Source: Morinoia aosen (Eukaryota; Arthropoda; Malacostraca; Amphipoda; Talitridae). Taken from it: DNA of 64,000 nt. The DNA lies in NCBI GenBank assembly GCA_030386875.1, contig CM059576.1, forward strand, positions 16,868,058 to 16,932,057, given 5' to 3'. Positions 1-11,100 of the stretch are shown in pieces; the first letter of the stretch is position 1, and each line of letters opens with the position of its first letter. The position numbers were made by a program, and so were the translations under genes. The notes under the pieces are model-generated. The model was not told where the DNA came from. It saw nothing but the letters and a program-made list of their open reading frames with translations, and ran no database searches.

Positions 1-2864
1 AAAATATCGGAAAATGACTCCGAGAGTAACGACGGCGCCGAAAGTGAAGAGCACTCCAACGACTCACAACATTCAGACGACGACTTCCAGTATGAAATGT
101 CCTCCGGAAAATGCGAACGAAAGTACGAAAGTACGACAGATAACTTTTTTATGGAATGGCAACTAGCAGCGCAAAGAAGAACCGTCGAAGAAAATTTCGA
201 AAGGTTCATGAGAGCAAAGAAAAATCAGATTTATCGTTTGAAAGAACGGTTTACTGTAAGGCTGAACGGTTGCAATAATAAACATATTTATGAACGAGGA
301 CATGAAAGGCACATTGCTCTGTTGAAAGGCATAGCAAATCTCAACCAAGAGTGTGATTGCACATTTTATAAGAGAAAATTATATCCGAGCTCCCTTCTTG
401 CAGGACGACCCTTGTTCAGTTTCCTAGTTCGCTGCCAAGACCCGCTCTGCGGCCTCAAGCAAAAAATTGTCTGTTTCAACGGGCAGGAAGAAATAGCGGG
501 AAGATGTACAGTGTACTTGTTGGAAGCACACGAAGCGAATAATAACCATAAAATTAGTAAGAGACAGGCAAAAGTTGAGGAAAAACAACGCATTGGACAG
601 GCTGTCTTACTGGAAGGCGCGACGAGTGTTTACTATAAACAATTTGCCAATACGGGAAATGGTACGGATACCACGAAAATTTCGTCCCTCGATCGTCTCA
701 GGAAACTTGGACAGATGGTGAAGAACCGCAATAAACTTGCTAAGGATGACAAGTCGGACTTAGAGTTAACCATCGAAGGCTTGAAAGCCTCTGACAAGGC
801 CAACAAAAAAACTATCCCCACTTTTGTGCAAGAATACGATACGATCAACTCGAAAATAATACTTCAGACCGAAGAAGAGCTGCGCGAGCTTGCCAGAACC
901 CCGGATGCCACTCTTCATTTGGATTCCACTGGAGGAATCGTACAAGGTGACGAATCGAACAAATACCTCTATCATGCAGCAGTTTTTCAAAGAAAAAAAG
1001 GTGATTCGCCATTATCAGCCATCTCTATGGTATGTAAAAAAAGTTCTACAAGCTACATCGAAGGTATGCTCGCAATCCTCGTACAGAACTATAGAGAAGT
1101 CAACGGCAAAGACTTCAAACCGAAGTGCATAGTAGTCGACCACAGTTTCGCATAGTTACATGCGATAACTGCTGCCCTGAAATTGGGCGAACTACCATCA
1201 TATCTTGACCGCCTGTGGATGACTCGCGATCAGGCGGAGCTCAATTATTCACAGGTGAAGCTTTGCCACGCGCATTTTATGAAGACAATTGCTGGCAAAT
1301 CTAAGAAGTTCTTCCCAAAACTGAAGCCTCAGGAACGCAGTATAATAAAGCAGTATTTTGCCGATATGGCGCAAGCTCCTTCAAAACAGCATATCTACGC
1401 AATCTTTAGGAAACTTACCCAACTTCTGCTCACTCCTTTCCTTGGAGAGGGAATTGAACGTCTCATGAGTCGTGATGTTTCCATCGACATTGACCCTGAC
1501 GATGTCGAGCCTACTAACGCAATGATAGTAGAAGACACCGGGAGATACCGCGATAAGTGTGCCGTGGGTAAGAAATTCGTGGCTATCGCGGCAGACGTTA
1601 AAAAAAACATGACTATTGAAGGAACAATCCCTAATCCTTTGTATTCCCCTGAGATGCTGGAAGACGTATTGACGTTTTCCATGCCATTCACTCCACTTTG
1701 GTGTGGAGTGCATGGTGGAACTAAGACAAATGGATTAGTAGAAGGGTGGCATAAAATTGTGAAGCAGGATATACTTCAAGGAAATCGAAAAACACTAGCA
1801 GAGTTCATTCGTACTATGAAGACACAAGCGGAGGGTAGAGCGAAAGAAGCATCGCTCGATTACAAGGAACGCAATAAGAAGGCCGTGAAAGAAGTGAAAG
1901 AAGTCGAAAACGAGTATGAAGAGCGCTGGGGGGGAGAGCGATCTCGGGCACAATCTTTAACTGAGAAAGCTCGAGAGAAATTCAATCAAATTCTGCAGGG
2001 TCGACCCCAAGAGGGTACTAAGACGAGCAAAACGAAATTGAAAAGTGTCCATTCAATTTTGAAACTTCAAACAATCCGTGTTAGTAGAGCGCTTTCGATT
2101 TCTCCCCAAAAAAAGACTGCACAAAAAAAAGTGAAATTCACCAATGCAAAACCTGGCCCCTGTACAAATTGCATTGTACAAAACCTGGCCCCTGTATTCT
2201 CTCTTGATAATCGAAGTAAATGCATTACAGGAAAACAAGGTTCTGATACATGTCTTAGCACTGAGCAGGGAATTATTACAGTTGATCTCATCTCCGAGCT
2301 TCCTAATGCGAAACAAAATGAAGGAAAAATATCTAGCATTAAGTGTGAATCCTATACGGATCATGAGCAAAAAACAAATACAAAAGACCTCCTATGTGTC
2401 GGGACTTGTGAATCGGAAGACAGAAGTACATTAAGCAAGATTTGGTGGCTCAAAGATTTGAACCTGGAAACTAAAAACAAACTAAATATCATTAAACCAA
2501 CGAGTTGGCTTTCGAGTGACGAGATTGAGCCCTTTTGTACTCTTATTAGCAGGGAGAACCAACAATACAGAGTTCACTCCCCCCTCACGGTTTTCGAACC
2601 GAAGCCGCTGAGTTGTCACGCAGAGCTGTTTGTGCAAATATTAAATACCTCGTATTTGCAATGTGCGGTAAAGGTCCGTGAAGAAGGTTACAAAAAAGCT
2701 AGCGACACCGGAAGTCATTGGATCGTCGTGACTAAAGGGCCGTTTACACTGGTCTACATTTTGCTGCAGGCTCACGTGTAGACGCCTCGTGTGGAGCTTC
2801 ACAAGAGACATGGGCGTTTAGACTAGACACCATTGGAGCGAGCCATGGAGCGCGCGCTGCTCAA

Positions 2865-3835
2865 CAGGGCTGCCACTCTACATATTATATAGCTAGATCT
2901 AGATGTTTTTGCTGAAGCCTAGATGTAAAATTTTGAACCTAGATATTAGCTACAAAATCTATATAGTTTTTTCAGCGTGCTAGAAATTTTCTAGCTAGAA
3001 TTACATTTAAGCTATGTATATGATAGATTACTGTATATTCGAATTAGGAATTTACCATAATGGTTGGTTACTACTTCATTCTTATTATATTTGTTAATTC
3101 ACTTAAGCAAATTGTCTGAATAGTGAAGCAACCAAATTCTGATCATGTTATGTTCAGATTATGAACGACACCAAGACGGCTATTTCACGGTTCATAAGCT
3201 AAAGCACATTATCTCCAATTGCAAAACTAGTGATGATATCGAAAAATCATGAAATAAAAGGAATATGCATTATCAAGAATGTATTGTGGCCTCATTTTTA
3301 CGAAAGACTGACCAATGATATTGGTAACAATGAGTTCAGTTTATTGTTGGATGGAAGCAATGATATTTCTATCATGAAACTACATGGTGTATCAGCTATA
3401 TACTAAAGTAATGCATCTAATAAAGTAGAATCAACCTACTTAGTAATTGCAAAATTATTAAAAATGATGAAGGTAGCGGTGTGAAAGCCTTAAAACAATT
3501 GTTGATAAGTAGGAATCTGAGCATTGATAATTGCAATGCAATAGAGACTGAACTTTCTACTCGCAACACGTGTGGAATTGAAGAATATTTGGATACCAAG
3601 CTTTATTAGGGTAAATATCAGGATACTAGATAATTTATATAAAGATAAATTGCCTAATATAAAGCAATTTATGATATAAATATTCATATATGCTATTTTT
3701 CAACTAATTTATTATAGTAGATAATTAATTTATTTCTAGATAAATTTTTGGATGTTTTGTTTTTAAATCTAGATGTTTCTCGATATTTTTTGAGGTCACA
3801 CTAGATTTTTTGGTCAAACACAAGTGGCAGCCATG
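2865..3835 (+). mobile_element. Nested hAT element, degenerate
   Basis: The left end CAGGGCTGCCACT and the inverted right end (inward CATGGCTGCCACT) match at 12 of 13 positions and have the CAGGG start typical of hAT elements. The flanking octamers 2857-2864 (ctgctcaa) and 3836-3843 (cagcacaa) match at 6 of 8 positions, consistent with a worn 8-bp hAT duplication. Repeated ctagat motifs occur near both ends. A hAT transposase relic lies inside. This is the third layer of a nest: transposase gene, TIR element, hAT. Confidence 0.65.
3260..3606 (+). pseudogene. hAT transposase fragment
   Basis: A stretch at 3275-3403 translates as KNVLWPHFYERLTNDIGNNE followed by FSLLLDGSNDISIMKL, matching the conserved hAT segment in which a catalytic Asp sits in a ...DxSTDIS..K context; here the usual EST reads GSN. 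It ends at a TAA (3404). Downstream, 3460-3603 in another frame reads NDEGSGVKALKQLLISRN and then IEEYLDTK, resembling the next hAT block (the L..L.....N.igi.tDG region). Stops and frameshifts show it is dead. Confidence 0.6.
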
Positions 3836-4750
3836 CAGCACAAAACCAGTCAGTGTGGCTTGCTGCTTTGAAATGTGGATTGCTGTAGACGAACTTGTGT
3901 GAATATTGTTGCTGCATCGTAGCTACGTAATCTCTTTTTTATTTGCATGAGTGTAATGTTACTACATTCGTTCATTTTCATTAAAATATAATGGAAAGCA
4001 GCCTCCTTATATTCACAGCTTTTAGTCTGCCAAAGGCATTGATGGGCTTAGTACATTTCAATTAGAAGCAGTGTAGTTTCTCGCGGCAGTGTTGAGTCAG
4101 CCCTTACGGGTGAGCGAGAGGCGCCACCTCACTTGATGACTACTACTTGCACACTGACCGGTCTAGAGCAACGCGGCCAGCGCCGCTCACACTTGCAGCC
4201 GCTCCACGGATTCAATCAAAGTGAATCGGGAACTTCGGGCTCACACACACAAATATGAGCCTCAGTGGTGAGCTTCGTCTACACGAGTCGCGCCTCACAG
4301 CCGAAATGTCCCCTAGTGTAAACACCCCTTAACGCACTGTGTCGCGACCGCCGAGCTGAAGAAGGCGTAGCGCGCGTCCAGTACCTGTGCTCTTTGAATG
4401 GTAATCCCAGTTATGATGTGATAAAGTACTTTAGAAATTTATACGCGAACGTGAAGAACATAAGACACATTCTAATAGAGTGTCTAGGAGTACAACACCA
4501 AGCGGATGGAGCGAGTTGCGGTCCATTCTCACTGGCATTTATGACGTCCGTGGTAAATGGAGAAAACCTGTGCCTCGTCACATATGTGAAGGAGGAAATG
4601 CGTTCCCATATCATACAGTGCCTTCAAGGACGCTCTATAACACCCTTCCCTTCGTTGATAAAAGACGAAAATTTCACGATGAAAGGGGGGAAACCAATTG
4701 GACGGCACGGACTCGAAGTTATTAGCTGTCGAACAATTAGCCTATGCTAA

Positions 4751-6561
4751 TAACTTGGATGTCTCCAGAAGCGTAGGTTATTTCGTGCGGCTATTACAAC
4801 TATCTTATGAGATTCCTTCAAATGAGCGAGAGTAGTAAAATTATGAATCTTAATTTTTATTTATTGTGTACTCACATCAAATGTCCTAAGTTGCAAGTTC
4901 ATCCATCAGTGTCTCGTGAATACAAGCCGCTTCCCGAGCATATAAAAACCAAAAGTGCTAGAGAATGTAATGGAAAGGAAATATTTCACTTCACATCGCA
5001 TATCTTTGTTCATTTGCCTGCAAAGTGCAGTTCATTTTGAAACAATAATTAGGTTCATAAATAATCCATGCGTATAATCTTTTTACCTATTTCTTGTTGT
5101 GATATAAATTTATTACGGTGCCTGTATTTGATCCCACGTACCCATGTCTGTCTGTTCTTTGTTAATGCGAATCCTGCGAGGATGAAGGAGTTGTTGTTCT
5201 GAAACTGTAGCTTGATTTCCATTAAAATCCTGTTCGAAGATTAGCAATGAACTCATTTTCACGTTCACTAAGTCATTAAAATTTATAACAAAATTATTTC
5301 TGTCGACTATTATGAGGAAGAAGACCATCACTTCGATATAGCAGGGCGGGCGACTGCCATTTGCGTTATTGCGAGTTTTATCAAATTTTCTTTGCTTGTG
5401 TTTTTCTATATGATTTTTGGTCATGTTTGTGTTTGACATGACTGCAAAGAAAAGAATGATACGTATGCAAGGTCAGCATACGTTTCTGGAAACAAATTTT
5501 ATTGCCATCTATAAGATGAGCAAGCTGTGAAATTCATTGTGCACGCTTAAGTGTGTGCTTGTTTCTTGATGTGCGACGTTTAGTATAGCTCATTTTTGGC
5601 TAACATTGTTTCTAAGTATTGTAGTAGCGTTTTGTGATATAATTGTTTTAGAAAGATTGTAAGATTTCATAAAATACTGGCACATAATAAATGAGGCGTA
5701 ATTCGTATACAAACATGTTTACGTAGCAGGATCTGAGGAACCGTAGACAACTGCAACTTTCTATTCTTAAGCATGGAATGAATCTACTTTGCTTGTTTCA
5801 ATAAAGGCACAGTGCGGCCCAAATTTTAGCCTCACTATTACGGCCAGCTGATTTCTGCTAGCTTTCCTATATAGTGGGGTTAGAAATAAAGCCTACTCAC
5901 AACACGAGAAGAAAACTGGATTTTAAACATTTACAACGACGACCTTCGGAAAACGAGCGGCAGATATGAAAACGGACACGCGATCAACTCGTCTCGGATG
6001 TTGAAGGAAGGAAGAAATTTTAATTTCGTCGTCGATGACGTGACCCGTGCTATTTGAAGTTCGAAGGTGCGATAGTTTAGAAATTCGACTCAGCGGAAAA
6101 TGAAACTTATTGGCCGACTTCCCTGCGTGCGTGCTGTACTCTCATTTATATGCAAGCAATCTGCGACTGCTGAATGAAGGACTTAAGTTAGTTGGAACTT
6201 GTGCAATATTTCAAATATTGAACCGTAAAGTAATGATTCTTTACGATAGTCTTCAATATTTAAAATATCATGCATTTGCTGATAGTGAAGAAACAAGAAA
6301 ATATTCACTGAAACATGAAAATATTAGAAACATGAAAATATTCACTGGATTCCAGAGTCAAACAGGGCTTAACGCATGTGATAACGATGGATAGCCATGC
6401 AAAAAGTCATGCGCAGCGATGGGATTTGAACCCGTGGCACCTTGAGGGAAGGGAAGTTGGTGATGAGAGCACCGAAAGTTGATTTGTTGAGTTCCTCCTC
6501 ATTTGTTACTGAAGAGGCAGAGCACAACAGAGGTATTGATTATTACTTCACTATAGCGTAT
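4751..6561. other. Intergenic, no gene supported
   Basis: About 1.8 kb downstream of the broken transposase gene. Small open frames here have no recognisable motifs. A tRNA-like B-box (minus strand GGTTCAAATCC near 6423-6436) suggests at most a decayed tRNA-derived SINE. A segment near 6064-6085 resembles the 182-bp satellite unit found at 13.6-14.1 kb. The stretch ends at the CGTAT target duplication (6557-6561) of the Ty3 element. Confidence 0.5.
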
Positions 6562-6720
6562 TATTATGGAGTGGATAGCCCTACACTGGAGCACAGTATA
6601 GGTTCCACATAGACACAACACAGTTATAGTGCTGACAATAATACACAATGCAATGACATCAATTTAGGTATAGTTCACTCACCTCTTGGATACCTTAGTT
6701 AACTTAATACTCAATTAGAA

Positions 6721-7813
6721 AAGAAAAGAAAGAAAAAAAGAAAAAATGTTTATTTCCAAATTGTCACATGAGATACATGCCAACATATTGGCTTTTAAAA
6801 GTTTCTTAAATATAGGACATCCTAAAACAAATATTCCATACGAGGAGTACTAATTGACAAACCATCCGAGGTGTACAAGTAGATGAGCCATACGAGGCAT
6901 AATAATAGACAAACTATACGAGGTGTACTATTAGACAAACTGTCAGAGGTGTACAAGTAGATAGACCATACGAGGCATATTAATTGACAAAATATACGAG
7001 GCGTACTAATAGACAAACCATTCGTGGTGTGCTAGTAGTCTAACAAAAGTTCTATACTAGGAGTACTAATTGACAAACCATCCGAGGTGTACAAATAGAT
7101 AAGCCATACGAGGCATAATAATAATAGGCAAAATATACGAGGTGTACTAATAGACAAGCTATCAAAGGTGTACAAAATAGATAGACCATACGAGGCATAT
7201 TAATAGACAAAATATACGAGGCGTACTAATAGACAAACCACACGTGGCTTGCCAATAGTCTATCTCTGTCAAGGGTAGTTGAATGAGAAATGAAAATTAT
7301 GCACTAAAAATACGCAAAGCCCTATCACCACCAAAAACATATTTCATGTCTTCTGGATATTCACCACATCATGCGGACATGGGTACATGGGATAAAATAG
7401 AGATACAGTGTGAGCCGGTTACCACTCATGATTGACAAATATCTACAAAATATTGGTAGAAATGGGTAAACAAACATATATTCAATATCAAAATTCATGG
7501 CTTGTACAACATACGGACAGAAAGATAATTTTACTACGATTCATATGCTCAAATTGCACTTTATTTCATTAATTATATATGACATTAATACGATTCACAG
7601 AAACGCCCTCTGGGGAAGTGATAGATCTATTTTTGAATCATTTCGCTGTTGCAATAAAATATATTAACCGAAAGGTTTTTGCGCAAAGAAATGAAATAGA
7701 AACATGTATATCTATTTATGTAGAGACATATATATACCTACACACGTACACACACATATTAATATATACTTATTGAAAATAAAATATTAGAAAAAAATAC
7801 ATATATATATATA
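6721..7813. mobile_element. Unclassified insertion inside the Ty3 LTR
   Basis: A 1093-bp segment absent from the partner LTR, flanked by tagaa on both sides (6716-6720 and 7814-7818). It begins with an A/G-rich run (6721-6746) and ends in an A-rich then (AT)n stretch (7770-7813). No terminal inverted repeats or coding motifs were seen. The middle holds a 26-bp minisatellite. The 5-bp duplication and A/T-rich end allow a retroposed element, but the class is not determined. It must be younger than the Ty3 insertion. Confidence 0.7.
6836..7265. repeat. 26-bp minisatellite with 8-unit higher-order structure
   Basis: About 16 units of consensus ccatacgaggcgtactaata followed by gacaaa. Units 1-8 match units 9-16 in order (for example the eighth unit in each half carries the variant cgtggtgtgct / cgtggcttgcc plus tagtct), so a ~210-bp block has been duplicated. 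Confidence 0.85.
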
Positions 7814-8072
7814 TAGAAGTACTGTGGTTAGCAAGAGTAGAGCGGAGATAGACGGGAATATATAGAATAGGGTAGCATAGAATTAGTACATTAGTTTAGA
7901 AATTAAGAAGTTAGATACCAACCACAGTAGGTAATATTATGTACACACTCGGTCAACATTTACTTGTTGTCGAACCCGAGTTCATTGGTAGACTGACTGC
8001 GAGTGTTGCTGTCTCGAGCGTTGCCAACTATTGGTCTCTCTAACTAGAACTTACACTACTCGCTACATTACA

Positions 8073-8085
8073 CCCCTCCCTCCTT
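8073..8085 (-). other. Polypurine tract of the Ty3 element
   Basis: On the element strand, AAGGAGGGAGGGG lies directly against the 3' LTR start TGTAATG; this is the plus-strand primer position of LTR retrotransposons. Confidence 0.75.
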
Positions 8086-8136
8086 AATTAGAAACCCCCC
8101 CTGTATCCCCAGTCCCCTTATTCAATATAGTCAATC

Positions 8137-11100
8137 CTAAAGGTCCATTCTCACCACAGGCTTCCGAGCTCGGATAGACCTGCGCGAGATGCTAGCGCTT
8201 GGAGACTCGTGCATCCTAGCCTCCTGGGTGGGAATCGGGTAATCAGGTGTTTCGGAGTCAGGTTCATGGGTCAGAGGTGGTGGGTATGAATTTTGAGCAG
8301 GTTGTGGAAACACAACGGTTTCCTCCGTAGGTTGTTCCAAGGGTTCAGGGATGGTGTTCGAGCAGGTAATAACTTGGTCCTGGTGTCGACGAACGACCTC
8401 TCCCCCCTTCAGTTGGCACTTGTAGGATACCGGGCCTGTTTTCTCAATGGTGGTAGCAGGGGTCCATTTTGGGGAACCCGGCGTGTATTGACGGACCATC
8501 ACAGGTGACTCCAGCGGAATGTCAACCGCGCGAGACCCTGGGTGGTATCTTTTCTGAGCGTCCTGGCGTTGAGCAACTTTGGACGCGATTGTTTCTGACG
8601 GCCAAAGCAGATCAAGACGAGAGCGAACTTTCCTGCCTAACATCAGTTCGGCAGGTGTAACACCTGTTGTCGTGTGAGGTGTTAGCCGATAGTTGAACAG
8701 GAACCTGTCTAGTGCTAGGCGTAGGGGTTCCGTTGACTTCCGTATATTCTTCTTGAAAGTTTGTACCATGCGCTCTGCCAGTCCATTAGTTGAAGGGTGG
8801 TATGGTGCGCTTGTAATATGTCGCATACCACACGCCTTCACAAATTCTTGGAATTCAGCCGATGTGAAACACGTTGCGTTGTCTGAAACAATTGTTACTG
8901 GGAATCCAAATGTCGCAAAAGTGTGTTTCAGGCACAAGATCGTTTCGCTAGAGGTTGTAGTAGATGTGGGAAAAATTTCAACCCACTTAGAGTGTGCATC
9001 CACGATCACTAGATAGTATTTTCCATCCATTGGGCCCGCGTAGTCAATGTGTATGCGATGCCAAGGCTTCGCAGGCCATTCCCACGGATGGAGTTCAGCT
9101 TTCGTCGGTGCGGCTCGAGTGCTCAGGCACTCGCTGCATGACTTAGTTGTTTCTTCTAGATCTTTATCCAGAAGGGGCCACCACGCGTAGCTGCGAGCTA
9201 ACTCCTTCATCCTGGATGATCCAGCATGACCAGAGTGAAGTTCATCCACAATGGCTTGTCTGAGAGCTTGGGGTACAATAATTCTTGCTCCCCAGAGCAC
9301 ACAGCCATTTTGTGTGGACAATTCGTCTCGCCTCTTCGTATACGGAGCGAGATCAGGGTCACCAATTACCATTGAAGGCCAGCCTACTTGGCAGTATTTG
9401 TATACCTTTGAAAGTACTGGGTCCCTTAGGGTGCTGTCGCGGATGTGGGTGCTGGTGACTGGAGCTGACTCGAGGAAGTTTACTAAGGACGTCCATTCCA
9501 CAGGAATAGGTGTGGCTTCCTCGGGAGTTGTCAAGGGTAGACGACTGAGAGCATCAGCCGTGCCCAACAGCACGCCAGACCGGTGGCGCAAGGTGAACTT
9601 GTAGGACTGCAGTAGTAAAGCCCACCTTTGAATGCGCCCGGATGCCATCGGAGGAATGCTTCTACCCGGATCAAATAGTCCTAACAAAGGTTTGTGGTCC
9701 GTAACCACAGTGAAATCCTGTCCCCACAGGTAGCAATGAAATTTTCGAAGTGCGAACACCATAGCTAGGGCTTCTTTCTCAGTTTGAGAGTAGTTGCGTT
9801 CTGTTGCTGTTAGAGTTCGGGAGGCAAAATAGGCGGGGCGTTCAATCCCATCAATAAGGTGACACAGCACGGCTCCCACACCATACGCACTACTGTCAGC
9901 CACTACCACTATGGGTTTCTGAGGGTCAAAGTGGACTAGAGTCTGAGAGTCCAGGAGGGCTTGTTTAGATTTCTGGAAGGCTCTCTCCTGACTAGCATCC
10001 CATTTCCAAGGGGTTTTATCCCTCAGTAAGGTGTTTAGGGGCTCCAGCATAGTTGCAGATGATTTTAGAAATTTCCTATAGAAATTTAGCAGCCCAAGGT
10101 AGGCTCTCAGTTGAGTTACATTAGTAGGAGCTGGTGCCTTCTGGATTGCTGCTACCTTCTCGGCAGTGGGGTGCAATCCATCCTTGTCAATTTGGTATCC
10201 CAGGTAGGATACCTGTGGCACTCCAATTTGGCATTTATCTATTTTCAGTTTTAGCCCTGACTCCTGAAGTTTAGATAGGACTTGATAGAGACGCTTGTTG
10301 TGCTCTTGCTCATTAGTGGCACTCACCAGGACGTCATCCAGGTAGCAGAACACTCCTGGGAGGCCCTGCAATAGTCCTTCCATGGCACGCTGAAAGATTC
10401 CAGGTGCGGACGCAATTCCAAAGCTGAGACGGTTGTAGGCAAATAAACCTCTGTGGGTGTTTATTACCGTGAGTTCCTTGGAGTCTTCATCCAAGGGTAG
10501 TTGAGCGTATGCCTGAGACATATCTAGCTTGGAATATATAACTCCTCCTGCTAACCCGCTAAATAGATCCTCCACTCGGGGTATGGGGTAGGTATCAAGC
10601 CTAGTGGCTCTGTTGACTGTGAGTTTGTAATCCCCACATATGCGGATGCTTTGATCAGCCTTGAGCACAGGGACGATCGCCGCCGCCCATCTTGAATACT
10701 GTACAGGGGTGAGGATACCTTCCTGCACCAGTCTATCAAGTTCAGCCTCCACCTTAGGTCTAAGTGTGTAAGGCACGTTCCTGGCCTTACAGAACTTTGG
10801 TGGTATGGCTGGATCCACTTCTATTTTGAATTTCCTTCCCTTAAAGCAACCTAGACCTGGTTGAAAAAGGTCGGGGAATTTATTTGCTAACTCTTCAGGG
10901 CAAGTGATTAATTTGTTGACATTATTTGAAACTATAGTTAGCCCAAGGAAATCAATCAGGTCCCTACCCAGCAAGGCTGGCCCCTCCCTGTCTACAACCA
11001 CAATAGTTGCTAGCTGAGGAACCATACCACTAGATTCACGCTGGATGTTAGCCCTAATCTCCCCACAAACTAATAGCTCAGCTCCCCCATAAGTCCAAAG

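Larger units (their letters stand above)
2736..4329. mobile_element. Non-autonomous TIR DNA transposon (PIF/Harbinger-like) inserted in the transposase gene
   Basis: The ends are imperfect inverted repeats of about 40 bp: the left end starts AGGGCCGTTTACACT and the right end, read inward, starts AGGGGTGTTTACACTAG. Homology extends through the ACATTT.GCTG segment. A TAA triplet flanks both ends (2733-2735 and 4330-4332), matching the 3-bp TWA duplication of PIF/Harbinger elements. Removing the element plus one TAA restores the host frame exactly, which fixes the boundaries. No transposase of its own is visible. About 970 bp of its length is a second, nested element (2865-3835), leaving roughly 620 bp of MITE-like sequence. 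Confidence 0.8.
1..4750 (+). pseudogene. MULE/KDZ-type DDE transposase fused to Ulp1-like protease, interrupted
   Basis: The frame is open from base 1 (acidic Ser/Asp-rich N-terminus) to a TAG at 1153-1155 and continues in the same frame to 2735; after a TIR insertion (2736-4329) it resumes in frame at 4333 and ends at 4750. The order of motifs is that of MULE/KDZ-like transposases: LHLDSTGG (Asp codon 922), IVVDHS (Asp codon 1138), the C-x2-H motif LCHAH (1261-1275), then NGLVEGW (Glu codon 1741). The C-terminal third looks like an Ulp1/C48 cysteine protease: WLSSDEIEPF, FVQIL, the catalytic-type HW (His codon 2716), and ASCGPFSLAF (Cys codon 4517). Transposases carrying Ulp1 domains are known in KDZ/Zisupton and some MULE elements. 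The TAG and the insertion make it a pseudogene. The usual Asp of the protease (consensus YDSL) appears to be Cys at 4388-4390. The exact superfamily is uncertain and the 5' end lies outside the window. Confidence 0.75.
6562..8072 (-). repeat. 3' LTR of the Ty3 element, interrupted
   Basis: Copies the 12363-12775 LTR as 6562-6720 plus 7819-8072 (with the duplicated tagaa at 7814-7818). The halves are separated by an insertion at 6721-7813. Differences from the other LTR: ctacacTgg versus ctacacAgg near the outer end, and cgctaCatt versus cgctaTatt near the inner end. Confidence 0.92.

Noticed and set aside
6411..6480. tRNA gene on the minus strand (GGTTCAAATCC B-box)
   Set aside because: No A-box, anticodon stem or acceptor pairing at the right distance; at best a decayed tRNA-derived SINE.
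8293..9604. Plus-strand frames inside the Ty3 gag-pol region
   Set aside because: Antisense shadows of a well-supported polyprotein.
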